A stretch of DNA of 64,000 nucleotides from Desulfuromonadaceae bacterium (GCA_016936455.1 JAFGXV010000026.1:48527-112526), one strand, 5' to 3'. Shown: positions 1-13,000, numbered from the stretch's first letter. Notes: generated by a model not told the origin, from the letters alone. A program made the numbers and translations.

Positions 1-421
1 CGGCGATCATGAAACGGGTGGCTCCCTCACCGATGCCGAAGATCAGGATGGCCACCGGAATCCAGGCCAGACCGGGAATGAGCAGCAACAGCAGGGGAAT
101 CGGGGCCAGCATCCGCTCCAGCCACCACCAACGGGCGCAGCCGACACCGAACAGCAGTCCGCATGCGGCGGCCAAGGTAAAGGCATTGAACCAACGGACC
201 AGGCTGGTGAGGGTGTGAAGATACAGGCTGTGTCCGGTCAGGGGCCGACCGCTGAGCAACTCACCCAGTCGGCACAGGGTCGTCCAAGGGGTTGGAAATG
301 GAACACCGCGCCAGTGGCTGACCAGTTCGGCTACCAGTTGCCAGCCGAGAACAATCACCAGACAGGGCAGCAGCAGGCTGATCAGCCGTTGTGCCACGGG
401 ATGCTGAAAACGACGGATCAT
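1..421 (-). CDS. ABC transporter permease, nitrate/sulfonate/taurine type (3' part beyond left edge)
   Basis: Only the first 140 residues are visible; the gene continues past base 1. It starts at the ATG complementary to 419-421, four bases after the stop of the porin gene, so the two are probably cotranscribed. The visible part has an N-terminal membrane helix (about residues 13-30), a periplasmic stretch containing FPTPWTTL, and two or three further helices, an arrangement typical of inner-membrane permeases of the SsuC/TauC/NrtB family (binding-protein-dependent uptake of sulfonates, nitrate or aromatic/small organic anions). The family's cytoplasmic loop that contacts the ATPase would lie outside the window, so the substrate cannot be read. 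Family assignment is by resemblance. Confidence 0.7.
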   Translation of the reverse strand, partial: MIRRFQHPVAQRLISLLLPCLVIVLGWQLVAELVSHWRGVPFPTPWTTLCRLGELLSGRPLTGHSLYLHTLTSLVRWFNAFTLAAACGLLFGVGCARWWWLERMLAPIPLLLLLIPGLAWIPVAILIFGIGEGATRFMIA

Positions 422-425
422 GAGC

Positions 426-1790
426 TCAAATCTGGTAGTGGTACTGCAACTGGGCAAAAAACCAGTCCGCTGCACTGTTGTCGCTGATGTTTTTGACAAA
501 CGGGCCGGGCCAGAAGTGGCTGTAGCCCAGCATCAGCATGAGGGAGTCGTTGCGCGACGATTTGGGAAGGGGCAGGTCGCAGCTGAAGATCAGATCAATC
601 TCATCACCAAGCCGACTGCCGCTGCGCCCGCTCTTGTCGCGGTAGAGACTGCCATTGAGCGACCAGCCATCTTTTCCCGACGCCAGCCAGAAACGATGCA
701 GTTCCATTAACAGAGACATCTTTTTGCGCGGAAAGAGCTCCACGTTGCACTGGAGGTCATGCAGATTGCTCCAGTCGAGCAGATTCATGCGGCCATACAT
801 TTTGTCACGAGCTCCGAACACGCCCATGAAACCTTCATGTGTGCCGTCTTCGGGGTCGGTGTCGCCGGAGGCATAGCTGTATTCAAGGCTCAGGTCCGGA
901 TGCCAGGTTGATTCCTTGAAGTGATGGCCGAACTTGAGGTGCCCGCCCCAGGCCTCGATGTCGTCATCCCCATAGTGCCCCCATTGGTTAACCACTGTTG
1001 CATCGAGGAAATAGTTCTTAGCATCCAGGGTCGTGCGCAGTCCCAGGTTGTGGCAGAGCAGATCATCACTGTTTCCTTTTTCCCCCAGGTAATTGTCGTG
1101 TTCATCGGTTTTGAGGACATAAAAGGGTTCGATGGCCCAGTTGTCAGCCAGCTGAAAATGACTGTAACTGCCAAGACCATACTGGGCGTGGCGGTTGTGC
1201 AGCGAGAACTGCTCCGGCTCATGAAGAATATGGCCTCCCCACAGCAGATCGATAAAATTCTGGTCGTGGCGCCAGCTGATTTTAATGGCGTCCCAGTGAT
1301 AGCGACCACTGTTGCCCCAACTGCCCGGACCGAAAATACGATTGTTGCCATAGGCGATGGATTGCCGTCCCGCCCGGAGGCTCCAGTCGCTGTTCGGTAG
1401 GTTGCGCAGTTCGAGATAGGTCTGATACAGCTCCCAGTGGTCTTCATACGAATTGTTTTCATGGTCGTACTTTGAGCTGTAGAAAAAGCTGTTCGCGTCG
1501 AGGTCGCTTTCAAACACGCGGGCATCCTGAATGCCGACGGCCAGGATCAGATTGGGATGCAGACGCAGAGTACCGCCGACACGCAGTCGGTGTAGCCAGA
1601 AACCATCACAGCTTTCACCTTTGGCCGGGTTTTCGCCGTAAGCTTTCAGATTGAAGTGGTGCTGGTATTCATAGCGATAGCGCAGGTCCAGATAGATGGA
1701 ATAGGGTTTCTCTTCGCCGGTTGCAGCAAAGGCTGGCATGGCCGTCAGGGTGAGGAACATAAAAAGGAGCAGTAACCGCAATAAGAACAT
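426..1790 (-). CDS. AlgE-like outer-membrane beta-barrel (alginate-export family porin)
   Basis: A 454-residue secreted protein. The start at 1790 is preferred over the upstream in-frame codon at 1847 because it directly begins a classical signal peptide (hydrophobic LLRLLLLFMFLTL core, cleavage likely after AFA) and has GAGG eight or so bases upstream. The mature part has alternating aromatic/polar strands such as LDLRYRYEYQ, many Trp/Tyr, repeated GD and GN turns, and ends in a hydrophobic strand, as expected for an outer-membrane barrel. It resembles the alginate-export domain family, whose members are diffusion porins for anionic polymers or small organic compounds. Its coupling to an ABC permease suggests a shared substrate-uptake role (inference). 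A TATAAT-like -10 lies on this strand at 1905-1910; no convincing -35 was found. Confidence 0.72.
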   Translation of the reverse strand: MFLLRLLLLFMFLTLTAMPAFAATGEEKPYSIYLDLRYRYEYQHHFNLKAYGENPAKGESCDGFWLHRLRVGGTLRLHPNLILAVGIQDARVFESDLDANSFFYSSKYDHENNSYEDHWELYQTYLELRNLPNSDWSLRAGRQSIAYGNNRIFGPGSWGNSGRYHWDAIKISWRHDQNFIDLLWGGHILHEPEQFSLHNRHAQYGLGSYSHFQLADNWAIEPFYVLKTDEHDNYLGEKGNSDDLLCHNLGLRTTLDAKNYFLDATVVNQWGHYGDDDIEAWGGHLKFGHHFKESTWHPDLSLEYSYASGDTDPEDGTHEGFMGVFGARDKMYGRMNLLDWSNLHDLQCNVELFPRKKMSLLMELHRFWLASGKDGWSLNGSLYRDKSGRSGSRLGDEIDLIFSCDLPLPKSSRNDSLMLMLGYSHFWPGPFVKNISDNSAADWFFAQLQYHYQI

Positions 1791-1992
1791 GGCAATATCC
1801 TCAGGCCAATAACGCCGGACAGGATTCAGCGGGGCATCTCTGCCCACCGAACAGAAGCAGATTTATAGCATCCGAACAGCCGGAAGAACAAATTGGAAAA
1901 AATAATTATACATGTACAAATGATAGGAATTCCCTCTTTATTAAATTGAGTTCTAGCGATAGAGAGGGGGGAGGATAGTGTGTAGGGAGGAC

Positions 1993-2022
1993 AAAAAAAC
2001 GGGGAGGCACTTGCCTCCCCGT
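1993..2022 (-). terminator. Rho-independent terminator of the malic enzyme gene
   Basis: On the minus strand a perfect 10-bp GC-rich stem (2000-2009 with 2013-2022, loop of about 3-4 bases) is followed by seven T residues (complement of 1993-1999). It sits 27 bases after the maeB stop codon. Confidence 0.9.
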
Positions 2023-2048
2023 AGGTGTCTGTTGACGTATGCAGTTTT

Positions 2049-4334
<2,286 letters not shown>

Positions 4335-4458
4335 GTTTTAATGGTCCTTTCTGTTTTTAGTTTCAATAAATATTGGCGCACTGATCAGGAAGCCATAGCA
4401 GTGTGACAGATACATCGAATGGATGCGCCGCTGGTATTTTAGTGAAATTGAAGGGTCA

Positions 4459-4488
4459 AAAATAATTCTATCTACGGACTCTTGTCAA
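4459..4488 (-). promoter_or_regulatory. Candidate sigma-70-type promoter for maeB
   Basis: On the minus strand a perfect TTGACA (complement of 4483-4488) is followed after 18 bases by TATTTT (complement of 4459-4464). The -10 box is a weak match, so this is only a candidate. It would give a leader of about 115 bases. Confidence 0.4.
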
Positions 4489-4801
4489 GATTCAATCAGC
4501 AAAAAACATGCAAAATGTAACCCTGTTCTTTTTTTTTGAAAATGCCAATTTTTTTGAGTGCGTTTGAAGCTCTCAGCTTGGTGTGGCTAAGGCCTGTGGC
4601 AGATTGTATGGCTGTTTTTGTGGATGCTGTGGCAGGTTTTCGCCAGTTTGTTCGTGAGGTCGTTGCGGGAAAATTTCGGACTGCGGCGTTGGTCTGATGA
4701 ATCCTTTTTTACGAAATAACGATGTTATTTTTTTACTGAAACGAAATATTGAACCAGCTTTTGAATGTGTCGCGGGAGCTTCCTTATCGCATTCTGGTGG
4801 T

Positions 4802-4830
4802 TTGCGTCGATTTTATTTGAATGATACAAT
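4802..4830 (+). promoter_or_regulatory. Candidate sigma-70-type promoter for hldD
   Basis: TTGCGT (4802-4807), a 17-base spacer and TACAAT (4825-4830) lie about 90 bases before the hldD start. The -10 box is a good match, the -35 only half. Confidence 0.4.
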
Positions 4831-4918
4831 GCAACACTTAAACGCTTGATGTGTCGCTCAGCGCGGGTTTTTTTCAGAGTGGCGAAGTATTTTTAACGTT
4901 CAAATGGATGGTGCTTCA

Positions 4919-5917
4919 ATGATTATAGTTACGGGTGGGGCCGGATTCATCGGCAGTGCACTGGTCTGGCGTCTCAATCAGCTGGGTCGCGAAGATATCC
5001 TGATTGTCGATTCACTTGGCAGCACCGATAAGTGGAAGAATCTGGTGGCGTTGCGCTATGCCGATTACATGGAAAAAGATGACTTTCTGCAACTGATTCT
5101 CACAGACCAGTTGCAGGACTGCTTTGATTTCGGAGAGCGCGGGCTGGAAGCGATTCTTCATATGGGAGCCTGCTCGGCGACGACTGAAAAAGATGCGCGC
5201 TATCTGATTCATAACAATTTTGAGTATACCAAGCAGTTGGCATTGCTGGCGTTACATACGGAGGCCCGTTTTATCTATGCTTCAAGTGCTGCAACCTACG
5301 GTGATGGCAGTCAGGGCTTCGTGGACGACGAAAACGGACTTGATTGTCTGCGGCCATTGAACATGTACGGCTATTCCAAGCAGATGTTCGATCAGTGGGC
5401 GCGTCGCGAGGGCCTGTTTAAGCAGATCGTCGGGCTGAAGTTTTTTAACGTGTTCGGACCTAATGAATACCATAAGGGGGATATGCGTTCACTGGTGATC
5501 AAGGCGTTTGAGCAGATTCAGCAGACCGGGCGCATCGGCCTGTTCAAGTCTTATCGTAGCGACTATGCCGATGGAGAGCAGCAGCGAGATTTTGTCTATG
5601 TCAAGGATGTGGTTGATATGACATTGTTTTTTCTTGATAAGCCCGACCTGGGTGGTCTTTATAATATCGGCAGTTCGGCGGCTCACAGCTGGAATGAACT
5701 GGCACATGCCATTTTTGCGTCTCTGGATCGTGTGCCAGCTATTGACTACATTGATATGCCGGACAATCTGCGTGACAAGTACCAGTATTACACCTGCTCT
5801 GATGTGAGCAAGCTGCGCGCCGTTGGCTATACGGGGGTGCAGACTTCTCTGGATGAGGCTGTGCGTGACTATGTGGTCAACTATCTGCTCCCTCATGGTT
5901 ACCTCGGAGATTTTTGA
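4919..5917 (+). CDS. hldD: ADP-L-glycero-D-manno-heptose 6-epimerase
   Basis: A 332-residue extended short-chain dehydrogenase that epimerises ADP-D-glycero-D-manno-heptose, making the activated heptose for the LPS inner core. The nucleotide-binding motif GGAGFIGS is at residues 6-13, SSAATYG at 122-128, and the catalytic tyrosine/lysine pair is Y150 and K154 (YGYSK). An upstream in-frame ATG at 4904 has no ribosome-binding site; the start at 4919 is preceded by GGATGG and begins with the family's usual MIIVTGG. It is slightly longer than the Escherichia coli enzyme (310). It lies alone, without the other heptose genes, but its presence indicates a Gram-negative envelope. Confidence 0.95.
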   Translation: MIIVTGGAGFIGSALVWRLNQLGREDILIVDSLGSTDKWKNLVALRYADYMEKDDFLQLILTDQLQDCFDFGERGLEAILHMGACSATTEKDARYLIHNNFEYTKQLALLALHTEARFIYASSAATYGDGSQGFVDDENGLDCLRPLNMYGYSKQMFDQWARREGLFKQIVGLKFFNVFGPNEYHKGDMRSLVIKAFEQIQQTGRIGLFKSYRSDYADGEQQRDFVYVKDVVDMTLFFLDKPDLGGLYNIGSSAAHSWNELAHAIFASLDRVPAIDYIDMPDNLRDKYQYYTCSDVSKLRAVGYTGVQTSLDEAVRDYVVNYLLPHGYLGDF

Positions 5918-6004
5918 CCCACCTTTTCTGCCTGAGGCGACAGGATATGGCCGGTACAGTGTGATCATTGTGATACGACGATTCGGGAAGGGCGTGTAGC
6001 GGAT

Positions 6005-7405
6005 TTGAATAGCACTCTTCTGCTCATCTTTTATTTTCTGCTTCTGGTCTGCGGTGCGTTTGTTGCTATGATCGCGGGCCGGCTGCCTTTTGACGGCAGT
6101 CTGCCCTGGTTTGCGTCGACCTTCGTTATCGGGGCGGCTCTGGCGTTGATTGGACGTCGTTGGGGTCGAGGCGTTCTGTTGCTGGCTGTGCCGCTGTCGG
6201 TCCTGACGGCCCATTCACTTCAGCAAAAATTTCTTCCCTTGTCAGTGGATGCGCCGGACTTCCGTCGTGCCAACCCGGTCGCGCAGCCTGTTGAGGTGTT
6301 TCGTTCCATTCGCGAGCAGTTGCTGCCGTTGCGCCCGGTTCTGCTTGAGGGCGCGGATCAGAGGCTTGCCGGACTCGAACTTGAGCTGGCGCAGGGACTT
6401 TCCATTGCCGTTGTCGCGGCATCCTTGCCCGGGGCGTCGAGTCTGACAACCGATGATCGGGGCGCCCTGTATGTGAGTGCGCCGGAATTTGGCCTGATTT
6501 ATCGCCTGTTGGATGAAAATGGGGACGGGTTGTTTGAACAGCGTTCCGTCTTCTGCCGTGATCTTGAACAGCCGATGGGGATCGGTTGGCACGACGGCAC
6601 GTTGTTGGTGGCAACCCGTACGGCGCTGCTCTGTTTGCGGGATGATGATGGTAATGGCGTCGTGGATGGCCGAGAGGTTGTCGCCTCCGATCTGCCTGCG
6701 GCGTCAGCCGGCGAGCTGCGATCGGTGCTGGCTGCCGAAGATGGCGTTTATGTGAGCATTGCCGGGCGGCATGGTGAGGGCGTAGGGAACGATTGGCGCG
6801 AGGCCAGTATTCTGAAAATCTATCCTCAGGGAAAGACGGAACTGTTCGCCGGCGGGATTCATCAGTGTCGTGGGCTGGCGCGTCATCCGTTGAGTGGATC
6901 CCTGTGGGGCAGCGACGATTCTCCGGAGAGCCTCGATTTTTCTTCACGGCCTGATGAGATCAATGTCTTGTTTGCCCACCAGGATTATGGCTGGCCATTT
7001 TGTTATGGCAACCGCAAACCCGATCAAAAACTCGGCACGGTGGAGATCTGTCAGGCGACGCGACCGGCTCTGCTGACGCTGCTGCCACATGCGGTCCCCG
7101 GCGCACTGGTTTTCGGTTATCCCCTGATGGGTGCTGAGGTCTACCGCCATATGCTGTACGTGGTGCTGGAGGGGCGCGGAGATGATCCCCAGCGCCAAGG
7201 TTTTCGGCTGGTAGGTATGCCATTGGCTGCTGATGGTCGCGCACTGGGCTGGTCTGTTGACCTGGTGCGCGGCTGGGCATCGCCGGAGGGTGAAAAAATC
7301 GATGGAATGCCCACCGGCGTCACGGCGCTAGGTCATGCGCTGTATGTCAGTGATCGCCAGAACGGTGCCATCTATCGCATTGTAATCCCACCTGCTGTTC
7401 AATGA
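6005..7405 (+). CDS. Membrane-anchored PQQ-dependent sugar/sorbosone dehydrogenase-like beta-propeller protein
   Basis: A 466-residue protein with two or three N-terminal hydrophobic helices (about residues 4-22, 33-48 and 55-70) and a periplasmic propeller domain from about residue 130. The signature PDEINVLF followed by YGWPFCYGN is typical of the soluble glucose dehydrogenase/L-sorbosone dehydrogenase family, which uses pyrroloquinoline quinone in some members. Many bacterial members have no proven substrate, and no pqq biosynthesis genes are in the window, so the cofactor is uncertain. The proposed TTG start at 6005 has a poor ribosome-binding site; an ATG at 6068 is possible but would shorten the first helix. 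Its stop overlaps the start of the next gene by four bases. Confidence 0.7.
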   Translation: MNSTLLLIFYFLLLVCGAFVAMIAGRLPFDGSLPWFASTFVIGAALALIGRRWGRGVLLLAVPLSVLTAHSLQQKFLPLSVDAPDFRRANPVAQPVEVFRSIREQLLPLRPVLLEGADQRLAGLELELAQGLSIAVVAASLPGASSLTTDDRGALYVSAPEFGLIYRLLDENGDGLFEQRSVFCRDLEQPMGIGWHDGTLLVATRTALLCLRDDDGNGVVDGREVVASDLPAASAGELRSVLAAEDGVYVSIAGRHGEGVGNDWREASILKIYPQGKTELFAGGIHQCRGLARHPLSGSLWGSDDSPESLDFSSRPDEINVLFAHQDYGWPFCYGNRKPDQKLGTVEICQATRPALLTLLPHAVPGALVFGYPLMGAEVYRHMLYVVLEGRGDDPQRQGFRLVGMPLAADGRALGWSVDLVRGWASPEGEKIDGMPTGVTALGHALYVSDRQNGAIYRIVIPPAVQ

Positions 7406-10098
7406 TGGTCCGTTTCGTGTCTGCTGATTCGCCGATCCCATCTTTCTACCGCCCCCTGCTTGTTGAAGCACAGCAGGGGGCGCTGATTTTGACGGTCAAC
7501 CGCCGTCTCGCCCGCTACCTCCATCAGCTATATGCGTGTTGGCAGCGGGATTCCTCCAGTCTGTCCTGGCCGACTCCAGCGATTGCAGATCCATTGGAGT
7601 GGCTGACGCAATGGTTGGCCCAGTCTGATCTGCCTCAGGTGCTGCTCCAGCCGGCTCAGCAACAGTTTTTATGGCAGAAAATTGTGCGGGAGGACAGCTG
7701 CTTACAGCAACGCGATCTGCTTCAGTTCGACGAAACAGCTCATCTGGCACGGCAAGCGCATCAGCTCTGTTGCGAATACAGGTTGCCGTTTGCCAATGGA
7801 AGATCCGGCTGGCCTGCCATGACAGAAGAGGAACAGGCTTTCTCACGCTGGCGCATGCGCTATCTTGAATATTGCCGTGATTGCGCAGGTGTCGATGAAG
7901 CCCGGCTCTGGGAACTGATAACACAGGCTTTTCACTGTGGTGCGCTGAGTCCTCCCTCCCGTTGCTGGCTGATCGGTTTTGATGAGATATCACCGGCCCT
8001 TGCTCAGCTGGTTGCAGCGTTTAAGCACCGTGGCAGCTCCGTCCAACACTTCCCATCGGTGCTTCCGTCTGTTGATGAGGCGGAAGTAGCGGTGCCTCCG
8101 CCCGCATCACAACCAAGAATCGTGGCTTGTGCCAATGAAGAACATGAAATCCGCGTTGCGGCGGACTGGTGTCGAGAACACCTACAGTCTGGCCACCGCG
8201 TGGGCGTCATTGTTCCCGAGCTGGCCCGTCAGCAGCGATTGATCGAACGTATTTTTACCGAGCAGCTTGGCCCTTCGTTGCAGCGTCCTGCCTCTGAAGT
8301 CCCGATTAATCTTTCCCTTGGTGAGCCTTTGTCACGGTTGGGGCCGATCGCCGTCGCTTTGTGCCTGCTGCAATGCGAGGAACCACTATCACTTGATCGG
8401 TTGAGCTACCTGTTGCGATCCCCCTGGTTGGGGGGTGGTGTCAGCGCAGCGGTTCCACATGCTCGCGCCGAAGCCTGGTTGCGCCGACGCCAGGTTCGTC
8501 AGGCCAGTGTTGAGCATTATGCCAGCCTGTTGATGGGCCCGTTTCAGGAGGTCAGTTTGCGGCGGTTGCTTGAGGTGGTGCAGTCGCTTGTCTCCCAGAA
8601 GGGAACGCAGCGTTTCAGCGCCTGGGCGGAATATTTTTCCCATCTGCTTTATAAAATCGGTTGGCCCGGAGATCTTTCCCACAGCAGTGACGCTTACCAG
8701 ATGGTGACTGCCTGGCAGGAAAAAGTCTTCCCGTCGCTGTTGGGGCTTGATGCGGTTTCCGGGGCAGGGGTGACACGGTTGGAAGCTGCCAGTTGGTTGC
8801 AGCGGGTGGCAGATGAGACGATTTTTCAGCCCGAAGCGCGGTCCCAGTCGTTGCAGATTCTCGGACTGCTGGAGAGCAGTGGTCTCTATTATGATGCGGT
8901 GTGGGTGATGGGATTGCACGACCGGGTGTTGCCGGCAGGGCTGTCCTGTTACCCTTTTTTGCCGGTGCGTTTGCAGAAACAGTACGGACTGCCCCGAACC
9001 AGTGTCGACCGTGAGCGCCATTTCAGTCAACAGATCATGCAGCGCCTGTTGTCGATGGCACCACGTGTTGTCCTGAGTTATCCGGGGTTTGCCGAGGGGA
9101 TGGCGCTGAGCCCCAGTCCGTTTTTGCCGCGGCAGGAGCATGAAATCCTACCCGCTTTGTCGGTTCAGGAGCGCCAGGATTGCCCTGAACTCGAGTCAGT
9201 TGAAGATCCGAAAGGTCTGCCGCTAGCCCTTCCCGCTGCAGGTGAGGTTATTGCCGGTGGCACCGCCGTGCTCAAAGAACAGGCCCAGTGTCCTTTTCGC
9301 GCATATGCCCGTTTCCGTTTGAAGGCGCAGGCCCTTGAGCATCCTGTGGCCGGATATGATGCCCGATTACGGGGGACGCTGATACACGCTGTCCTGCAGG
9401 CTTTCTGGCAACAGGTGAAAACGCATGATGCGCTGCTGGCCCTATCGATCGAGAGTCGTGCGTCATTGTTGCAGCAGCTTGTGGCCGCTATTCTGGCCAG
9501 CAGTTGCGTCACCGAATCCCAGCAGGAAATGAGGGCCTTGGAGCAGCAGCGCCTGGTCAAACTGGCCTTGCAATGGCTGGATCAGGAACAGAAGCGGCCT
9601 TCTTTTCACGTGGTTCACGTGGAGCAGAAGCAGCGGGTGAGGGTTGGGCCGCTGAGTTTGAATGTTGTTGCCGACCGGGTGGATTGCCTGGCGGAGGGTT
9701 CCGGTTACGTGATTCTCGATTACAAGACCGGCCGCATGAATCTGAACGATCTGCTTCAATCCCCCCTGCTTGAACCTCAGTTGCCGCTCTACGCGCTGTG
9801 TGGACAGGAACGGCCGGTTCGAGGTTTAGCCTTTGCTCAGCTGCGTTCAGGTGAGTGCCAGTTCAAGGGTGTGACTGAAGAGTCTGAGATTTTGCCGGGT
9901 GTTAAAGCTGTTGGTGGAATGACTTGGTCGGAGTTGTTGGATCAGTGGCGTACCACCCTGGAAGGCCTTGCTGCTCAATTCGCATTGGGTTGTGCAGAGG
10001 TCACTCCGGTGGCGGACAAGGTTTGCCGTTATTGCGATCTGAATGGACTGTGTCGCTTGAAATTGCGTCCGTCGGACGAATCGGATGGTGATGCATGA
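7402..10098 (+). CDS. AddB-like PD-(D/E)XK nuclease/inactivated helicase, probable DNA repair protein
   Basis: An 898-residue partner of the following helicase. The N-terminal two thirds resemble an inactivated helicase scaffold (no convincing Walker A). The C-terminal nuclease domain shows GTLIHAVLQ (about residue 655), then DRV and ILDYKTG (about residues 760-775), the PD-(D/E)XK active-site pattern. A cysteine at about residue 633 in QCPFRAYARF and three in the C-terminal CRYCDLNGLC form the four-cysteine iron-sulfur cluster arrangement known from AddB. Together with its neighbour it should make an AddAB-like end-resecting complex for double-strand break repair. Length and context match the family often annotated only as probable DNA repair protein. 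Start ATG overlaps the previous stop. Confidence 0.78.
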   Translation: MMVRFVSADSPIPSFYRPLLVEAQQGALILTVNRRLARYLHQLYACWQRDSSSLSWPTPAIADPLEWLTQWLAQSDLPQVLLQPAQQQFLWQKIVREDSCLQQRDLLQFDETAHLARQAHQLCCEYRLPFANGRSGWPAMTEEEQAFSRWRMRYLEYCRDCAGVDEARLWELITQAFHCGALSPPSRCWLIGFDEISPALAQLVAAFKHRGSSVQHFPSVLPSVDEAEVAVPPPASQPRIVACANEEHEIRVAADWCREHLQSGHRVGVIVPELARQQRLIERIFTEQLGPSLQRPASEVPINLSLGEPLSRLGPIAVALCLLQCEEPLSLDRLSYLLRSPWLGGGVSAAVPHARAEAWLRRRQVRQASVEHYASLLMGPFQEVSLRRLLEVVQSLVSQKGTQRFSAWAEYFSHLLYKIGWPGDLSHSSDAYQMVTAWQEKVFPSLLGLDAVSGAGVTRLEAASWLQRVADETIFQPEARSQSLQILGLLESSGLYYDAVWVMGLHDRVLPAGLSCYPFLPVRLQKQYGLPRTSVDRERHFSQQIMQRLLSMAPRVVLSYPGFAEGMALSPSPFLPRQEHEILPALSVQERQDCPELESVEDPKGLPLALPAAGEVIAGGTAVLKEQAQCPFRAYARFRLKAQALEHPVAGYDARLRGTLIHAVLQAFWQQVKTHDALLALSIESRASLLQQLVAAILASSCVTESQQEMRALEQQRLVKLALQWLDQEQKRPSFHVVHVEQKQRVRVGPLSLNVVADRVDCLAEGSGYVILDYKTGRMNLNDLLQSPLLEPQLPLYALCGQERPVRGLAFAQLRSGECQFKGVTEESEILPGVKAVGGMTWSELLDQWRTTLEGLAAQFALGCAEVTPVADKVCRYCDLNGLCRLKLRPSDESDGDA

Positions 10099-13000
10099 AT
10101 CTGATCGACGCTTCAAGCCGCTCCAAGGCGATCGATCCGCAGCGCTGCTGTATTGTGCGTGCGCCGGCCGGGTCGGGTAAGACAGAACTGCTCATCCAGC
10201 GCTATCTGGCGCTGCTGGCGCGGGTGGAGAAGCCGGATGAAATTCTGGCCATGACTTTCACCCGCAAGGCGGCGTCGGAGATGCGTCAGCGCATTCTTGA
10301 GGCCCTGCAGGCTGCTCGCAATGCCTCCGGTGCTCCGGTGTCCGAGCATGAGCGCGTTACCCGGCAACTGGCACAGGCAGCGTTAGATCGTGATCGTCAG
10401 CGCAGCTGGTCCTTGCTGCAGTTTCCCGACCAGCTGCGTATTCAGACCATCGACAGTTTTAATGCAACACTGGTGCGTCGCATGCCCTGGCTGAGCCGAC
10501 TCGGTGGGCTTCCTGCTGTCAGCGAGAAGGCCAGGCCCCTTTATGCTGCGGCAGTGCGCCAGACTGTTCATCTGCACCATGCTGACGACAGCCTGAACCG
10601 CGGCGTGTCGATTCTGCTGCGTCACCTCGATAACCGGGCTGATCTGGTAGAGGACCTGCTGGTTGATTTGCTGGCGCGACGGGATCAGTGGCTGCGTCAT
10701 CTCGACCACGATGCTGCATCACTGCGTCGTGGTCTTGAAACGGCTCTGCGCCAGCTGGTTGAGGACCAGCTGGAACGGCTGTTCGTCATGATTCCGGCAG
10801 CCGAGGGCAGGGCGCTGCACCAGCTGGCACGTTATGCGGCGCAAGCCTGTGCCAATTTATCGAGTCCGATCTGTGACTATGACGGTGGAGCCTTTCCTTT
10901 ACCTCGGATAGAAAACCTTTTCCAATGGAAAGCATTGTGCCAGCTGATGTTGACGGCTGAAGGGCAATGGCGCAAACGTTTTGACAAAAACTGTGGGTTC
11001 CCGGCTGGGAAAAAAGGAGGGTGCGAGCAGCTGCAGAAACAGGCCGCTGAGGCATTGCGCGACTGGTGTGCCATCCATACGGATCTGAGTCTGTGGCAGG
11101 ATATTCGCTTGCTGCCCACGCCTGTTTACAGCACGGATTCGTGGCAGGTGCTGGAGGCTTTGCTGAAGCTTCTTCCGCAGGTTGTGGCGCGGTTGTGGCT
11201 GGTTTTCCGTCAGCATAAACAGACGGATTTTACGGAAATCGCCCTGATGGCGCGGCAGGCACTGCTGGACTGTCAGCAGCCGACGGAACTGTTGTTGCAG
11301 CTTGATCAGCAGATTTCTCATATCCTGGTTGACGAATTCCAGGATACCTCCTGGCTTCAGTTTGAATTGCTGGAAGTGCTGGTCAGTGGCTGGGTGCCTG
11401 GGGACGGGCGTACCCTGTTTATTGTTGGCGATCCAATGCAATCGATTTATCGCTTCCGTGAAGCCGATGTCGGTCTGTTTCTGCGTGCCTGGACATCCGG
11501 AATAGGAGGGGTGCGGCTGGAATCGTTGCAGTTGCAGGCTAATTTTCGGTCACAACAGAACCTGGTCGAGTGGGTGAATCGGTGGTTTCCGGCACTGTTC
11601 CCGGCGAGAGAAAGTATCAGCGAGGGGGCGGTCTCGTTCTCGCTCGCCCAGCCAACGCGTGACGGTCTGAAGGGGGAGGCAGTGCTGCTGTTCGGCCAGC
11701 AGTCGCGAAATGATGAACAGGAAGCTGCCGACGTGGCACGGCAGGTGGAGGTCTGTCTGAGCGGTTCCGAGGATGAGAACGTTGCGATTCTGGTGCGCTC
11801 TCGTTCCCATCTGCCGCAGATTCTCGAACAGTTGCGTCATCGTCGTATTGCTTATCTGGCGCGACAGATTGATGCTCTCAGTCATCGTCCGGCTGTGATG
11901 GACCTGCTGGCGCTTATCCGTGCCCTGTTGCACCCGGCTGATCATCTGAGCTGGTTGACTGTTCTGCGGGCGCCCTGGTGCGGGCTGGAATTGTCTGATC
12001 TGACGCAGTTGGTATCCGAGTCGTCTCTGACGGTTTGCGAACTCCTGTCACAGCCCCTGCTGTGGCCCGAGCTCAGTGCCGAAGGGCGGCAGCGACTCGC
12101 GCATGTGGCCGGTGTTGTGAGCTGGACCAGAGCCCGGCGTGGCGCCTTGCCACTTCGTCGCTGGATCGGTGAATGCTGGCGCGACCTGGGGGGGGGCTGC
12201 TGTTACCCTGAGTCACAGTGTCGCGAACTCGAACAGCTTTACGATGTGCTGGAGGATTGCGAGGTTGGAGGTGATCTGCCCAGTTTTACAGAATTTGAGG
12301 CACGGGTGGCGGATCTGTTTGCCGCCGGGCTTGAACAGTCGGGTGCCCGGGTTCAGGTTATGACTATGCATATGGCCAAAGGTCTGGAGTTTGATCACGT
12401 CATTCTGCCTGGACTTGGCAAGCTGCTACCGCCTATGCGTCGAAGTTTGCTGCGTTGGCAGGAGGATGCGCAGTTCGGTTTGATGCTGGCTCCAATTGCA
12501 CAACGCACGGCTGGCGCTGTTGATCCGGTTTACGGCTTGCTTGAGCGGATTGAAAAACGTAAAGCAGGCTATGAAGATGCGCGCCTGCTCTATGTGGCCG
12601 TGACACGGGCCCGAAAACGTCTCTATCTATTTGGACATGCCGAATCGGATAGTCAGGGCGAGTCACGCCCTGCTTCGGCTTCGCTGCTTGCGTACCTGTG
12701 GCCTGCGGTTGCATCGCATTTTGTGGATTCCCCTGCCGGTGCTGATTCACCGATTAAGGCAGTGAAAACCCTGCCGCTGTGGCGGCTTCCTGCCCACCAG
12801 TTAACGTGCCGGTTGCCGGAAATAACCGTCAATGAGTCTTGTCCAGCTGGCGGGAAGGCGGTGCATTCCTTGGCCGATCGTCGGCAACGCCATGCTGTGT
12901 TGATTGGCATAGTTGTTCATGCCTGGCTGGCACGTATGGTTTTACAGCCTGCTTTGCAAAATGCCGAAGGTCTGAGAAAGTCTCTGCCTCAGATGCTGTG

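Larger units (their letters stand above)
4335..4918. other. AT-rich divergent intergenic region between maeB and hldD
   Basis: About 580 bases with no credible open reading frame. It is clearly more AT-rich than its surroundings, with several A and T tracts. I see one candidate promoter for each flanking gene (listed separately) and no terminator hairpin, RNA gene or obvious repeat. The unusually long leader of maeB (about 120 bases) and of hldD could hold regulatory sites that cannot be named from sequence alone. Confidence 0.5.
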
